From contig NZ_CP109994.1 in assembly GCF_025947065.1 (NCBI RefSeq), positions 3,410,001 through 3,474,000 on the forward strand: DNA of 64,000 nt. The letters run 5' to 3'. The stretch is from Flavobacterium sp. N1736. GTDB taxonomy: Bacteria; Bacteroidota; Bacteroidia; Flavobacteriales; Flavobacteriaceae. The notes under the pieces were generated by a model. That model ran no database searches. It was given only the letters and a program-made list of their open reading frames with translations, and was not told where the DNA came from. Positions 35,636 through 42,869 of this stretch are shown in pieces (the first letter of the stretch is position 1; each line of letters opens with the position of its first letter). Both the position numbers and the translations under genes were made by a program.

Positions 35636-36379
35636 TTATTGTTCAAATTTTTGAAGTTCGAAGGTTTCGCCATCAAAAACACCATAGGTAAAATAACCAA
35701 TCCAGTCGCCCAGATTTACATATTTTGATTCTTCGCCAACGGAAATTATCATTGGCAAATGACGATGTCCGAAAATGAAATAGTTGTAGTGTTTAGTTTC
35801 AAGTTTGCGTTTGGCGTATAAAACCAGCCATTCGTTTTCTTCGCCTAAAAATTTTACATCTTCATCACCAGAAATCAGTTTGTTTTTTACTGATAAATAT
35901 TGCGCTAAACTTACGCCAACATCTGGATGTAACCAACGAAAAAGCCATTTTGAAAACGGGTTTGTAAATACCTTTTTCATCCTTTTATAGCCTTTATCTC
36001 CAGGACCTTTTCCGTCACCATGACCAATTAAAAAGGTTTTTCCGTTAAAAGTAAATTCTTTATTATCATGATAAACCGGAATATTCAATTCGGTTTGAAA
36101 ATAATCATTCATCCATAAATCATGATTTCCAACGAAAAAATAAATCGGGATTCCGCTATCGCGAATTTCTGCCAGTTTACCTAAAACACGAACAAAACCT
36201 TTTGGAACGACGGTTTTATACTCGAACCAAAAATCGAATAAATCACCTAATAAAAAAATAGCTTCTGCATCTTGTTTAATAACATCCAGCCAGGCAACAA
36301 ATTTTTGTTCGCGCGGCAAACTCGATTCCGGAGTGGGAGCACCAAAATGCTGATCAGAAGCAAAATATACTTTTTTCAT
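35636..36379 (-). CDS. lpxH: UDP-2,3-diacylglucosamine diphosphatase
   Basis: A 247-residue calcineurin-type metallo-phosphoesterase of lipid A synthesis, cleaving UDP-2,3-diacylglucosamine to lipid X. All metal-binding motifs are present: SDQHFG, GDLFDFWFE, GNHDLWM, IGHGDGKGPGDKGYK and FGHRHLP. The frame stays open 27 codons upstream, but those codons are translated from a GTGAGTTGTGA tandem repeat and make a low-complexity tail, so the start MKKVYFASDQHFG is chosen. It converges tail-to-tail with the cytochrome gene, their ends adjacent. Confidence 0.92.
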   Translation of the reverse strand: MKKVYFASDQHFGAPTPESSLPREQKFVAWLDVIKQDAEAIFLLGDLFDFWFEYKTVVPKGFVRVLGKLAEIRDSGIPIYFFVGNHDLWMNDYFQTELNIPVYHDNKEFTFNGKTFLIGHGDGKGPGDKGYKRMKKVFTNPFSKWLFRWLHPDVGVSLAQYLSVKNKLISGDEDVKFLGEENEWLVLYAKRKLETKHYNYFIFGHRHLPMIISVGEESKYVNLGDWIGYFTYGVFDGETFELQKFEQ

Positions 36380-36560
36380 GTATTGTGAGATGTGGGTTGT
36401 GAAAATGTGAGTTGTGAGTTGTGAGTTGTGAAATGTGGTTTGTGAAATGTGAGTTGTCAATTAAGGAATATAAACAGAATTCCAGAAACTTTTACTTTTC
36501 ACTTTTTACATATAACTTTTACTTTTCACTTTTTACATATGACTTTTTACATATAACTTT
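36380..36560. repeat. Low-complexity repeat patch before lpxH
   Basis: The 36386-36455 part consists of GTGAGTTGTGA / GTGAAATGT words; 36485-36560 repeats ACTTTTTACATATAACTTTT and ACTTTTCACTTTTTACATA. No gene is supported. The first patch creates a false N-terminal extension of lpxH. Confidence 0.6.
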
Positions 36561-36567
36561 TTTCTAT

Positions 36568-37020
36568 TTACAAATTATCAGATGCATACCATTCTGCAAA
36601 TGAAGATTCTGTTTCCTGAAGTTTAAGTGAATGAAGTGAGATTCTTTCAGGCAAGCGTCCAATAATTCTTTTCGAAAAATCGACTACCATATTTTCGCTT
36701 GTTGGCTGATAATCGACTAAGATTACGTGATGTCCACGATTTTTTAATTCATTTGCCAATTCGATATGCGGTGTTGTTTCGTTAAAAACGGTTGCATGAT
36801 CAAACTGATCGACGATTTCTTCTTTTACAATTTTCTTTAGATCCGAAAAATCGATTACCATTCCGAATTTCACATTCGATCGATCTGTAATTGGCGAACC
36901 AATAACCGTTACCGATAATTTATAACTGTGCCCGTGAACGTTTTTGCATTTTCCGTCGTAACCGTACAAAGCATGTCCGGTTTCGAAATTAAATTGCTTT
37001 GTAATTCTGATATTACTCAT
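36568..37020 (-). CDS. queD: 6-carboxytetrahydropterin synthase
   Basis: A 150-residue enzyme of the 6-pyruvoyl-tetrahydropterin-synthase fold that makes 6-carboxy-5,6,7,8-tetrahydropterin for queuosine. FETGHALYGYDGKCKNVHGHSYKL gives two of the zinc histidines region (H16-type and HGH) and the catalytic cysteine (about 27); DFSDLKKIVKEEIVDQFDHATVF and the C-terminal LQETESSFAEWY with the conserved glutamate complete it. The rest of the queuosine pathway is not in the window. A 58-residue membrane-protein gene lies upstream. Confidence 0.92.
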   Translation of the reverse strand: MSNIRITKQFNFETGHALYGYDGKCKNVHGHSYKLSVTVIGSPITDRSNVKFGMVIDFSDLKKIVKEEIVDQFDHATVFNETTPHIELANELKNRGHHVILVDYQPTSENMVVDFSKRIIGRLPERISLHSLKLQETESSFAEWYASDNL

Positions 37021-37051
37021 CGATTTGAATTTTAGGTTGCAAATTTACAAA

Positions 37052-37228
37052 TTAATAACCGTTTTCATCTCTTTTTTTGGCTCTGTTATACATCCAATAC
37101 GCAATTCCTATTAAAATAATGAAAGGAATAAACGATCCGATCAAAACTCCAATCTGATAACTGCCATCAGGAGCGGTTTTAATTTTCTCTGCAACATCTA
37201 CTTTTTGGAATAAGGAAATAATAGTCAT
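37052..37228 (-). CDS. Small single-helix membrane protein (58 aa)
   Basis: A short reading frame missed by length cut-offs: MTIISLFQKVDVAEKIKTAP, then one membrane helix (~26-46, IGVLIGSFIPFIILIGIAYW) and a basic tail (MYNRAKKRDENGY). The positive charges after the helix suggest the C-terminus stays in the cytoplasm. It lies 31 bases before queD on the same strand and may be co-transcribed. Function unknown. The support is its clean start, amphipathic logic and position, not a known family. Confidence 0.6.
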   Translation of the reverse strand: MTIISLFQKVDVAEKIKTAPDGSYQIGVLIGSFIPFIILIGIAYWMYNRAKKRDENGY

Positions 37229-37308
37229 CGTTAATTTGTATTTAATTTAAGATCTGCTTTTTTTGTTGTTTTTCTTGCCACAGATTTCATAGATTACATC
37301 GATTAATC

Positions 37309-37412
37309 TGTCATTTCGACCAAAGAGAGAAATCACACAAGAAACTCCGTGCCAAGAATCGCCAATCTTTGTCGATTTACAAGTGCGATTTCTCTCTTTG
37401 GTCGAAATGACA
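37309..37412. repeat. Perfect 26-bp inverted repeat, MITE-like
   Basis: Left arm 37309-37334 begins TGTCATTTCGACCAAAGAGA; right arm 37387-37412 is its exact reverse complement, 52 bases apart. The core has no coding capacity. Size and perfect arms suggest a miniature mobile repeat, but no target-site duplication could be confirmed by eye. It sits upstream of the small membrane-protein gene, beyond an orphan GCCACAGATT arm near 37277-37287. Confidence 0.7.
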
Positions 37413-37470
37413 AAACTAAGTTATCGCGCTGAAAACTGAGGCTGAAAACTCAAAACTAAGACTAAAAACT

Positions 37471-38235
37471 TTACTTCTTAAATTGCATCAACGCTTTTCT
37501 TGAAAAATCAGACAAAACCAATTTTCCTGTAATTGCTGCACGTTCTAAAAGTAATGATTCCCAATATTCGGTTCCTTCCCAAATAATTTTCTTCATTTCT
37601 TGCAAAGCTTCGGAATTGTAGGAACTCAACTTTTGAGCGAAACTTGCAACTGCATTATCAAGATTTTCTGCATGGTGAATTTCAGAGAATAATTTATTTT
37701 GCAAAGCCCATTCTGCCGATTTCCATTCGTGCGCTGCCAAAGTCATTTCAGCCATTGCGGCTTTTCCTATTTTACGAGAAACAGCGGGTTCAATCACAAA
37801 AGGACCAATTCCGATTGCTAATTCTGAAAGTTTTATGGCACATTCGGGTGTTGCCAAAGCATAATCGCAAGCCGCTATAATTCCGACTCCGCCGCCAACA
37901 GCTTTTCCCTGAACGCGGCCAATAATAAGTTTAGAGCAATTTCGCATTGCGTTTAACAAATGCGCAAAACCTGAGAAAAACTCTGTTCCCTGTTCTTCAT
38001 TTTCTACTTCCAAAAGTTCATCAAACGAAGCGCCGGAACAAAAAACTTTCGAACCTTCGCTTTGCAAAACAATAACCGAAACAGTTTCATTAAGGCTTAA
38101 AGAATTAATCTCGGCAGTTAATCGATCCAACAATTGACGTGGAAAAGAATTACTCGCCGGATGACCAAATTGCAACGTTGCAACAGTATTTTGAAAGGTA
38201 GTTTGTAAAGAACCGTTTTGATTTTCTGAACTCAT
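37471..38235 (-). CDS. Enoyl-CoA hydratase/isomerase family protein
   Basis: A 254-residue crotonase-fold protein. The oxyanion-hole segments are present as VFCSGASFDELL (~70) and IGRVQGKAVGGGVGIIAACDYALA (~100-123), followed by KLSELAIGIGPFVIEPAVSRKIG. The glutamates of classical hydratases are not certain, so it could be a hydratase, isomerase or other crotonase-fold enzyme. A start 12 codons upstream is in frame, but MSSENQNGSLQTTF is preferred. It stands alone; flanking genes give no pathway. Confidence 0.85.
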   Translation of the reverse strand: MSSENQNGSLQTTFQNTVATLQFGHPASNSFPRQLLDRLTAEINSLSLNETVSVIVLQSEGSKVFCSGASFDELLEVENEEQGTEFFSGFAHLLNAMRNCSKLIIGRVQGKAVGGGVGIIAACDYALATPECAIKLSELAIGIGPFVIEPAVSRKIGKAAMAEMTLAAHEWKSAEWALQNKLFSEIHHAENLDNAVASFAQKLSSYNSEALQEMKKIIWEGTEYWESLLLERAAITGKLVLSDFSRKALMQFKK

Positions 38236-38340
38236 AAAAATAGTTTTGATCGTAAAGTTACGGTTTTCCAACTATTTTCGTCTGAACGCGATTTGAAATT
38301 TGTTTTTTGAAAATTAATTGACTTTATTTGCTATCGCTTT

Positions 38341-38404
38341 GGGGGATTAGCTCATTTGGCTAGAGCGTCCCGATCTGATCGGGAGGGTGATAGTTCGAGT
38401 CCTC
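38341..38404 (+). pseudogene. tRNA-Ala-like remnant with palindrome in the anticodon arm
   Basis: The first 27 bases (GGGGGATTAGCTCATTTGGC and onward to GAGCG) are identical to the 5' part of the intact tRNA-Ala 82 bases downstream. The anticodon arm is replaced by TCCCGATC-T-GATCGGGA (38368-38384), an 8-bp-armed palindrome. A T-arm-like GTGATAGTTCGAGTCC follows, but its stem does not pair and the 3' acceptor strand is missing. It cannot be a normal tRNA. Confidence 0.7.
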
Positions 38405-38422
38405 AAAGAATAAAAACAAAAC

Positions 38423-38496
38423 GGGGGATTAGCTCATTTGGCTAGAGCGCTTGCCTGGCAGGCAAGAGGTGATCGGTTCGAATCCGATATTCTCCA
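38423..38496 (+). tRNA. tRNA-Ala (GGC)
   Basis: Full cloverleaf: acceptor GGGGGAT/ATTCTCC with the G3-U70 wobble that marks alanine tRNAs, D-arm GCTC/GAGC, anticodon stem CTTGC/GCAAG with loop CTGGCAG (anticodon GGC), and T-arm ATCGG-TTCGAAT-CCGAT. Discriminator A; CCA is not encoded. It is followed by a terminator. Confidence 0.93.
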
Positions 38497-38512
38497 CAAA
38501 TATTTTAAAAAC

Positions 38513-38546
38513 AAATACCCAAACATAACTTTATGTTTGGGTATTT
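38513..38546 (+). terminator. Terminator after tRNA-Ala
   Basis: AAATACCCAAACATAA pairs with TTATGTTTGGGTATTTT around a short loop, with a short T-run. Confidence 0.85.
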
Positions 38547-38625
38547 TCATTTCTGCAAACTATGTTTTACACTTATTCTTATTCTCAAGTATACTAAATC
38601 CAGTATTATATTGGTCGAAACAAAA

Positions 38626-38663
38626 GTCTAGAGCATCTCAATCCATCGGGAAGGTGATCGGTA
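38626..38663 (+). pseudogene. Second tRNA fragment downstream of tRNA-Ala
   Basis: GTCTAGAGCATCTCAATCCA and the following TCGGGAAGGTGATCGGT align with the D-arm to T-arm part of a tRNA (compare GGCTAGAGC...AGGTGATCGGT of the tRNA-Ala). Both ends are missing. It is a degraded copy of a tRNA, possibly of a different type. Confidence 0.5.
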
Positions 38664-38722
38664 TAAAAAGTTAAACTTTTGGTTAACAAAGGTTCAAATA
38701 TATTTTTTCATATTTATTTTCT

Positions 38723-38730
38723 TACATTTG
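38723..38730 (+). promoter_or_regulatory. Promoter -7 element of small lipoprotein gene
   Basis: TACATTTG matches TAnnTTTG exactly, 27 bases before the ATG at 38758; it excludes the in-frame start at 38728. Confidence 0.55.
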
Positions 38731-38757
38731 TTCGTTTTTAATCAAATAATTAAGAAA

Positions 38758-39132
38758 ATGAAAAAATTAATTTTAATATTAAGCTTATATATTATTGCTT
38801 CCTGTTCTTCAAACGAAGAAGATTTTGATGTTTTTAATCCTCCAAATTGGATTCAGGGAACTTGGAAAAATGATGCCGGAGAAACATTAACTTTTACTGA
38901 ACACGACATTAAGTATAATAAAAAAAGTGAAAAGCAGATTTCTTTTAGCCTGGAAACAACAAAATTTTCAAGCAATCCATATCCACAACAAATATCTTCT
39001 ACTTCTACTTTGTATGTGGTCGATTTTAGTCAAAGTATGCAAGGTTCAACAATTCGATTTAACTTTGTAAAATCCTCAGAGAAAAAAATGGAATCAAAAG
39101 GCTATTTACCGGGATTCTATACAAAACAATAA
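38758..39132 (+). CDS. Small lipoprotein, lipocalin-like
   Basis: Not assigned to a family. The 124-residue product has a lipoprotein signal peptide (LILSLYIIASCSSNEE, Cys16). The mature part opens with FNPPNWIQGTWKNDAGETLTFTEHDI, a WIQGTW motif common to small lipocalin-like lipoproteins of Bacteroidota, and continues as beta strands. It probably sits in the periplasm or outer membrane. It stands alone after the tRNA-Ala locus. Confidence 0.75.
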   Translation: MKKLILILSLYIIASCSSNEEDFDVFNPPNWIQGTWKNDAGETLTFTEHDIKYNKKSEKQISFSLETTKFSSNPYPQQISSTSTLYVVDFSQSMQGSTIRFNFVKSSEKKMESKGYLPGFYTKQ

Positions 39133-39247
39133 ACCCGATAGCGCGGATTTTGATTCATAAAATAACCATTTACTAAACTGTATTACTTTATTGTGATACG
39201 GTTTTTTATTTTATTGTATTTTTATAATTCAAATAAAACTATAAAAT

Positions 39248-39601
39248 ATGACTGTATTATTACGCTGGTTATTAATTCCGATATTAGCTCTCATTGCATT
39301 ATTGTTTTGGAAAGGCAGTCCGCTTGTTATAAAATCAACATTACTAATCGTTCCTTTGGCTGCAATTGTTGGCTGGTTTGCTCATGAAGGAGCATTTAGC
39401 GGAAGCGGCGGATTGGCCAAAATATATGGTTTGCTGGCATTAATTGGTTTTTTGTTTTTATACGAAATCGGAATGTTATTTCACCGTTATCAATTAGCCA
39501 AAAAAAACATTAGTACAACAGAAGATACTATATTCCTTCTTATTGGATTGGTTCTTTTAATTGTATTTGTTGTAAATTTTTTAATCGCAATTTCAAAATA
39601 G
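39248..39601 (+). CDS. Small membrane protein, four helices
   Basis: Not recognised. The 117-residue product is almost entirely hydrophobic, with helices at ~3-20, ~29-46, ~58-80 and ~93-114 and a basic loop (HRYQLAKKNIS). No conserved charged residue inside the helices suggests a transporter. Probably an inner-membrane protein. The 210 bases after it hold a GCGGATT-ACA-AATCCGC hairpin (39674-39690) and part of a GAACGAAGCAA repeat, and no gene. Confidence 0.7.
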   Translation: MTVLLRWLLIPILALIALLFWKGSPLVIKSTLLIVPLAAIVGWFAHEGAFSGSGGLAKIYGLLALIGFLFLYEIGMLFHRYQLAKKNISTTEDTIFLLIGLVLLIVFVVNFLIAISK

Positions 39602-39673
39602 AAATAATTTTTAAAATTGTTTCTACATATAAGGAGTGGCTTTTTTAATTTACGTTGTGATCACTTTGCGGGC

Positions 39674-39765
39674 GCGGATTACAAATCCGCACTATCGAAG
39701 CAACTCCACTATTATCTAATCATCGATTTAGCAAGCGAGATTGCTTCGTTCCGAGCAATGACCGA
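39674..39765. repeat. Repeat patch: GCGGATT hairpin and AACGAAGCAAT half-repeat
   Basis: GCGGATT-ACA-AATCCGC (39674-39690) and, further on, GCGAGATTGCTTCGTTCCGAGCAATGAC (39736-39764), a damaged arm of the family seen complete at 16660-16745. Confidence 0.5.
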
Positions 39766-39811
39766 GCATGTCGAAGCAGAAATCTTAGCAACTTAGAACC
39801 TTAAAAAAAAC

Positions 39812-40762
39812 CTACTTCAACAAATACCCCAAGCGAATACTGCCATAAAAAGATCCTATCATTTCAAAGCTTTTTAATTCTTTGCCATGATAAATAAACG
39901 AATACGACATATTGAAGTTATTATGTCGGTATTTTAAACCAAATTCAGCATTGAAGCGCCACGGAATCAAATCGAAAGTTACAGGACTTGTATTACTAAA
40001 CATGCTTCCTTGAATTGTAGCATCATAAAATTGGTAATTGACGCTTGGAATGGCGTAAAAGTAAAACTCACGAATATTGTATTGCGCCTGAGAACTTACA
40101 GAAGCATCATGTAAATTAGAATCGTAAATTGGAAGTAATTTCTTGAACCCAATTCGGGTTAAAAACCCTGCGGAAACTCCGGTAAAAATAGTTCCCAGAT
40201 TTGCTTCTGACTGAAAATTAAAATCTATAAAATCATTGGGATGACTTTTAAATAATTTCTTCGAATACAAAGCATGCGCCTGAATACCCAATGCATTATG
40301 AACCTGATGTTCCCAGCCAAAAACCTCTTTATAACCAATAGTATGATGAAATGCTTCCTGCGTTTCTCGTCCAAAAGCATTTGGTCCCATATAACCCAAC
40401 TGAAAATCTGTTTTTAAAACCGATTCACTGTTATAAAAAAAGCTTCGTCCCGCTTCTGCAAAAAGATAACCCGCAAAAGGACGATTATTATGATCACGGG
40501 CTTCGTAATTGATATATCTTGGATTGTAGATATATTGTCCAACTCGAAACTCAGTGATTTTTTTATTGATTTTTTCGTTTTCGTTCTTTGATAAAAATCG
40601 GTAAAAAAGCTCTAAACCATTCGTATAAAACATGTCATTTTTAGACGATGTATATAAATCATTATCTGTAATAAACCCTATTTCTTTCGTTCTTCCTTGT
40701 CCAAAAGTCAATATTGACGATAAAATCAGGAATGCAAAAATGCTCTTTTTACTTCCCATCAT
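39812..40762 (-). CDS. LpxR-like outer-membrane lipid A deacylase (DUF2219)
   Basis: A 316-residue exported barrel protein. After a signal peptide (SSILTFGQ) comes the family's N-D motif (ITDNDLYTSSKNDMFYTNGLELFYRF), then RDHNNRPFAGYLF, and QLGYMGPNAFGRETQEAFHHTIG with the histidine that serves as catalytic base in LpxR. LpxR removes the 3'-acyloxyacyl group from lipid A. The resemblance is at motif level, so a different lipid substrate is possible. It starts inside the last codons of mtgA (14-base overlap) and shares its operon. Confidence 0.85.
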   Translation of the reverse strand: MMGSKKSIFAFLILSSILTFGQGRTKEIGFITDNDLYTSSKNDMFYTNGLELFYRFLSKNENEKINKKITEFRVGQYIYNPRYINYEARDHNNRPFAGYLFAEAGRSFFYNSESVLKTDFQLGYMGPNAFGRETQEAFHHTIGYKEVFGWEHQVHNALGIQAHALYSKKLFKSHPNDFIDFNFQSEANLGTIFTGVSAGFLTRIGFKKLLPIYDSNLHDASVSSQAQYNIREFYFYAIPSVNYQFYDATIQGSMFSNTSPVTFDLIPWRFNAEFGLKYRHNNFNMSYSFIYHGKELKSFEMIGSFYGSIRLGYLLK

Positions 40763-41522
40763 AATTTATTTTTCCAACGGCGCGCATTTCACGAACAATT
40801 CTTTCCTTACGTCTGTTTATATAACTTGAAGATCCTGTTGCTTTAAATTTTCTTGGGTTTGGCAAAATAGCTGCAATTCCCGCAGCCTGCATTGGTGTTA
40901 AACTCGAAGCGTCGCGACGATACCAATGTTCTGTTGCGGCATAAGCACCATAAACTCCGTCACCCATTTCGATACTATTCAGATAAACTTCCATGATACG
41001 CTCTTTACCCCAGATAATTTCTATCAAAACGGTAAAATAAGCTTCTAAACCTTTACGGAAATAACTTTTTCCCTGCCATAAAAATACATTTTTGGCGGTT
41101 TGCTGCGAGATCGTACTTCCACCGCGAATTCGGCGTCCGCGTTCGTTGCTTTTGTATGCTTTTTGAAGTGCTTTGAAATCAAAACCATTGTGTGATAAAA
41201 AAGTTCCGTCTTCACTGGCGATAACGGCTTTTTGCAAATTCATCGAAATTTTATCAATCGGTTCCCAATCGTGATCAAAGTAAACTTCTTTTCCATCCAG
41301 TTTATTTTCTATCGCTCTAATTAACATTAAAGGCGTAAAAGGCACGGGAATAAATTTAAAAAAGATAACAGATCCAATCGAGAGTCCGAAGAACCATAAA
41401 AATAATTTAATAAAAAACCATTTTACTTTTTCGCCAAAAGAACGATTTGTCTTTTTCTTCGAAGCCGGTTTTGATTTGCTTGCGGTTGTTGTTTTTTTTG
41501 GTGCTGGTTTTTTGACTGCCAT
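40749..41522 (-). CDS. mtgA: Monofunctional peptidoglycan transglycosylase
   Basis: A 257-residue inner-membrane glycosyltransferase (GT51) that polymerises lipid II. A lysine-rich cytoplasmic start (MAVKKPAPKKTTTASKSK), one membrane helix (~38-56) and the GT51 domain follow. The catalytic glutamate is E104 in ASEDGTFLSHNGFD; the second motif is RGGSTISQQTAKN and the third ERIMEVYLNSIEMGDGVYG. No penicillin-binding domain. Its ATG overlaps the stop of the upstream FAD oxidoreductase by one base, and its end overlaps the LpxR-like gene. Confidence 0.95.
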   Translation of the reverse strand: MAVKKPAPKKTTTASKSKPASKKKTNRSFGEKVKWFFIKLFLWFFGLSIGSVIFFKFIPVPFTPLMLIRAIENKLDGKEVYFDHDWEPIDKISMNLQKAVIASEDGTFLSHNGFDFKALQKAYKSNERGRRIRGGSTISQQTAKNVFLWQGKSYFRKGLEAYFTVLIEIIWGKERIMEVYLNSIEMGDGVYGAYAATEHWYRRDASSLTPMQAAGIAAILPNPRKFKATGSSSYINRRKERIVREMRAVGKINYDGK

Positions 41523-42634
41523 TATATTAAATCTGCTAATTCTGTTCCTATTAAACTTCCTATTGCAACGCCCATTCCGCCTAAACGTACTCCACAAAAC
41601 ACGTTTTCAGACAGTTGCGAAACAACCGGTTTTTTACTGTTTCCAATTCCCATAATACCGCTCCAACGATGCGCTATCTGAAATTCCTGATTTGGTAAAA
41701 TTACATTTTTAAGTAAATCTTCCAACTTATTTTGTACAATTTTGGTTTGACCGAATTCAGTTGTATTTTCTGCTTCAAAGTCGAGATTTCTTCCACCTCC
41801 AAGTAAAATTCTGTCGTTAATATTTCTGAAATAATAATAACCGCGATCTAAATGAAAAGTTCCTTTTATATCCAGATTTTTAATGGGTTCTGTAATTAAA
41901 ATCTGCGCTCTTGCCGGCTGTACTTCGCCTTTTGTTAAAGCATTTGAAAAACCATTTGTTGCAAAAAGTATTTTTTTAGACTTAAAGCTAAAATCGCCCA
42001 ACGCAATTTCAACATGATTTCCTAAATCTGAATATCCTGTTACGGTTTGCTGGTTTAAAATTAAAACATCTGCAGCAACGGCTTGTTTCAGCAATTCCTG
42101 CATCATATTTCCGGTATCGATTTGTGCTTCAAAAGGATTAAAAATCAAATATTCGTGAATGTTTTCAAAACCAAAACGGTCTACTTCTTTGGCAAAAACA
42201 TCACTTTTAAAAATTGGTTTTAAAATCTCATTGATAAATGGCAAACGCATTATCGTTTCGTTAAAACCTCTTTCATCATCTTTCAAAAATAATTCATATC
42301 CGCCGTGAGGTTTAAAATCAATTGCTGCATCTCCAAGTCTTTTTCGGAGTAATTGCAAACCTTGCCAACGCTTTTCGATGAGCTGCACAACATCTTCTTC
42401 TGAATGAGTATTTAAATCTTCTAAAATTTCTGAGAGACTTCCAAAACAGGCAAAACCTGCATTTTTGGTACTTGCTCCTTGCGGCAACGCTCCTTTTTCT
42501 AAAACGAGAATTTTTGCAGTCGGAAATCTTTCGCGCAAGCGTAATGCGGCATGTAAACCAACAATTCCACTGCCAACAATTGTGTAATCAATGTTGGTAA
42601 ACCAGTTTTTCAGTTCCCAGTAACTTAAATCCAT
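41522..42634 (-). CDS. FAD-dependent oxidoreductase (DadA/ThiO-like)
   Basis: A 370-residue flavoenzyme with the dinucleotide-binding start YTIVGSGIVGLHAALRLRERF (~17-38), the GASTKNAGFACFGSL segment and a C-terminal NVFCGVRLGGMGVAIGSLIGTELADL that closes the FAD site. This is the D-amino-acid-dehydrogenase / glycine-oxidase-like family. The first 40 bases upstream are AT-rich. It is the first gene of the operon with mtgA and the LpxR-like gene, overlapping mtgA by one base; a shared role in cell-wall amino acids is possible but not shown. Confidence 0.88.
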   Translation of the reverse strand: MDLSYWELKNWFTNIDYTIVGSGIVGLHAALRLRERFPTAKILVLEKGALPQGASTKNAGFACFGSLSEILEDLNTHSEEDVVQLIEKRWQGLQLLRKRLGDAAIDFKPHGGYELFLKDDERGFNETIMRLPFINEILKPIFKSDVFAKEVDRFGFENIHEYLIFNPFEAQIDTGNMMQELLKQAVAADVLILNQQTVTGYSDLGNHVEIALGDFSFKSKKILFATNGFSNALTKGEVQPARAQILITEPIKNLDIKGTFHLDRGYYYFRNINDRILLGGGRNLDFEAENTTEFGQTKIVQNKLEDLLKNVILPNQEFQIAHRWSGIMGIGNSKKPVVSQLSENVFCGVRLGGMGVAIGSLIGTELADLI

Positions 42635-42869
42635 TTGGCAATTTTTTATAAAAATAATGATTTTTTTTCACCATATAAGGTATGTAAGTTCATTTAAAAA
42701 TATTTTTTTAGTGACAGGTTAAAATGATTAATGCTGATTTATTTTTCTAATATTTAGATATTTTTTCACATTAAGATATTACATATATAACTTATATGGT
42801 TTAAATCTTTTAACATTTACTCCTAAAATATAGTCGTACTTTTAGCTCCACAAAAATTACAAGTTTATT

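Noticed and set aside
36386..36560. Replication origin or iteron array
   Set aside because: The repeats are low-complexity and differ in length and spacing; no DnaA-box cluster or replication gene is near.
38341..38404. Second functional tRNA-Ala
   Set aside because: The acceptor 3' strand and T-stem pairing are missing and the anticodon arm is a palindrome without the conserved U33 arrangement.
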